Origin: Oscillospiraceae bacterium
Lineage (GTDB): Bacteria; Bacillota; Clostridia; Oscillospirales; Oscillospiraceae
Length of the DNA stretch: 5,941 nucleotides
Reading direction: 5' to 3'
Assembly (NCBI GenBank): GCA_029067025.1
Contig: JAIEFH010000020.1
Location: 1 to 5,941 of the forward strand
The notes beneath the pieces are model-generated. The model ran no database searches, had not been told where the DNA came from, and worked only from the letters and a program-made list of their open reading frames with translations. This document shows, piece by piece, positions 5,341 through 5,941 of the stretch; positions within the stretch are counted from its first letter, which is position 1, and each line of letters begins with the position of its first letter. A program made the position numbers and the translations under genes.

Positions 5341-5521
5341 GCAGCCGTTAGGCCGCAAAGCGGCCATAGGCCTAAGCCGTGCGAAGCACGGCCCACGGCG
5401 CGGATGGAACGGAGCGAGGCCGAGCGCAGGGCCGCAAAGCGGCCCCAGACCAGGCCGAGTCGGAGCGAAGCCGCGCGTCGCGAACAGGCGTAGCGTGACA
5501 ATGAAGTGAGGCGATCAACCC
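5341..5521. repeat. Intergenic GC-rich mini-hairpin array (GCRAAGC cores)
   Basis: This 181-base gap holds a run of short inverted repeats with three-base loops. They include a 6-bp stem with AAA loop at 5351-5365, a 7-bp stem with GAA loop at 5376-5392, and a 7-bp stem with AAA loop at 5429-5445. A further GCGAAGC stands at 5465-5471 in an imperfect stem. The 15-base palindrome GGCCGCAAAGCGGCC occurs twice (5351-5365, 5430-5444). The 8-mers CGGAGCGA (5410, 5461) and AGGCCGAG (5417, 5452) also repeat, and TTAGGCC/GGCCTAA (5348-5354, 5369-5375) embraces the first hairpin. No stem is followed by a T-tract, so these are not ordinary terminators. Frames here are open on both strands only because stop codons are rare at this GC; I see no coding signal. 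The element may be a structured RNA spacer or a small repeat family; I know no name for it. Confidence 0.7.
5506..5511 (+). promoter_or_regulatory. Weak ribosome binding site of the last gene
   Basis: GTGAGG, 10 bases before the ATG at 5522, is the only Shine-Dalgarno-like match and is weaker and further away than those of the other genes. It lies at the edge of the mini-hairpin array. An in-frame TGA at 5507-5509 rules out any earlier start. Confidence 0.45.
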
Positions 5522-5941
5522 ATGTCCGATGAAACGAAAAAACCGGGCGGGCGGGAGTACACCGTAGACGAGATCCTGGCGGAATACGGCTCCAAAGGCA
5601 AGACGGTCAAAACCGAACCGCCCAAGGGCGAAAAGCCCAAAAAAGTGGTGGACTTCCCCACGGAGAAGCTTCCTGTGCTGCCCTCTGATGGGGAGGACGT
5701 CCCCCAGCCCCCCACTCGGACGGCGGTAAAAAAGCCCGCCGCCAAGGCCAAAACGGACAAGCCCATCCCGGAGATCGTCCCGGAAAACGTGGGCCGCACC
5801 ATCGGGGCCCATCTCCATACCCTGCTGCGCCGGGCGGACAACTACGCCGACCATATGTATGACCAGGCTGAGCCTGACGAGGAGACGCGGAAGGCGGAAA
5901 AATACATCCCCGGCGTGGACAAGGAGGAACTGCCCGATGAG
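5522..5941 (+). CDS. Unrecognised Lys/Pro-rich protein, 3' end missing
   Basis: The frame is open from ATG 5522 to the window edge, giving 140 residues with no stop. The N-terminus contains EYTVDEILAEYG (residues 12-23), a short amphipathic helix-like motif. Residues 24-85 are rich in Lys, Pro, Glu and Thr and look disordered (KTEPPKGEKPKK, AVKKPAAKAKTDKP). Residues 91-115 (GRTIGAHLHTLLRRADNYADHM) look helical, followed by an acidic stretch with AEKYIPGVDKEE. No signal peptide or membrane segment is visible in this part, so a membrane or catalytic domain could follow downstream. I do not recognise the family. The codon pattern matches the neighbouring genes and the reading frame has a sharp boundary (in-frame TGA 12 bases before the ATG), so I regard it as real. 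It probably shares the rlmB transcript, since no terminator separates them. Confidence 0.8.
   Translation, partial: MSDETKKPGGREYTVDEILAEYGSKGKTVKTEPPKGEKPKKVVDFPTEKLPVLPSDGEDVPQPPTRTAVKKPAAKAKTDKPIPEIVPENVGRTIGAHLHTLLRRADNYADHMYDQAEPDEETRKAEKYIPGVDKEELPDE

Noticed and set aside
4426..5367. A 313-codon minus-strand frame across rlmB
   Set aside because: Antisense shadow of rlmB with Gly/His/Val-rich low-complexity translation and no start signal.
5300..5509. A 69-codon plus-strand frame through the mini-hairpin region
   Set aside because: Starts inside rlmB without a ribosome site; Arg/Gly/Pro/Ser-rich translation reflects GC-rich repeats with few stop codons.
5341..5521. CRISPR array or rlmB terminator
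   Set aside because: No regular spacing of identical repeats with unique spacers, and no T-tract follows any of the stems.

Overview
The window reads as a GC-rich Bacillota (Firmicutes) chromosome, most likely a gut clostridium of the Oscillospiraceae type. The reasons are strong AGGAGG-type ribosome sites, Bacillota-style extended -10 promoters, a clostridial-type FtsH, and an ECF sigma factor paired with a one-pass membrane partner. The assignment is inferred from style and protein character, not from a database match. I see no tRNA, rRNA, CRISPR array, insertion sequence or phage gene.

Layout. (1) 1-764, + strand: the 3' part of a secreted or surface SGNH/GDSL-type esterase with a Pro/Thr linker, closed by an intrinsic terminator at 773-809. 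(2) 905-2018, + strand: a two-gene operon encoding an ECF sigma-70 factor and, overlapping it by 50 bases, a single-pass membrane protein that is probably its anti-sigma factor or sensor. (3) 2035-2082: a strong hairpin serving as a bidirectional terminator between convergent transcripts. (4) 4297-2081, - strand: a complete ftsH (membrane AAA+ zinc protease) with an unusually long extracytoplasmic domain and a Pro/Glu-rich tail. (5) 4298-4551: a divergent promoter region; both promoters carry the same extended -10 (TGGTATACTT), and the ftsH side has two inverted repeats that could be operators. (6) 4552-5340, + strand: an RlmB/TrmH-type SPOUT 23S rRNA 2'-O-methyltransferase. (7) 5341-5521: a non-coding stretch packed with GC-rich mini-hairpins built on GCRAAGC cores, including two copies of one 15-base palindrome. 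(8) 5522 to the window end, + strand: the start of an unrecognised Lys/Pro-rich protein that runs off the edge.

How the parts relate. The sigma factor and membrane partner form the only clear regulatory unit; the partner would sense something outside the membrane and hold or release the sigma factor. FtsH and the rRNA methyltransferase are housekeeping genes sharing a divergent promoter region. No T-tract terminator follows rlmB, so its transcript probably runs through the mini-hairpin array into the last gene. The array is the element ordinary annotation explains least and is the best candidate here for something undescribed.
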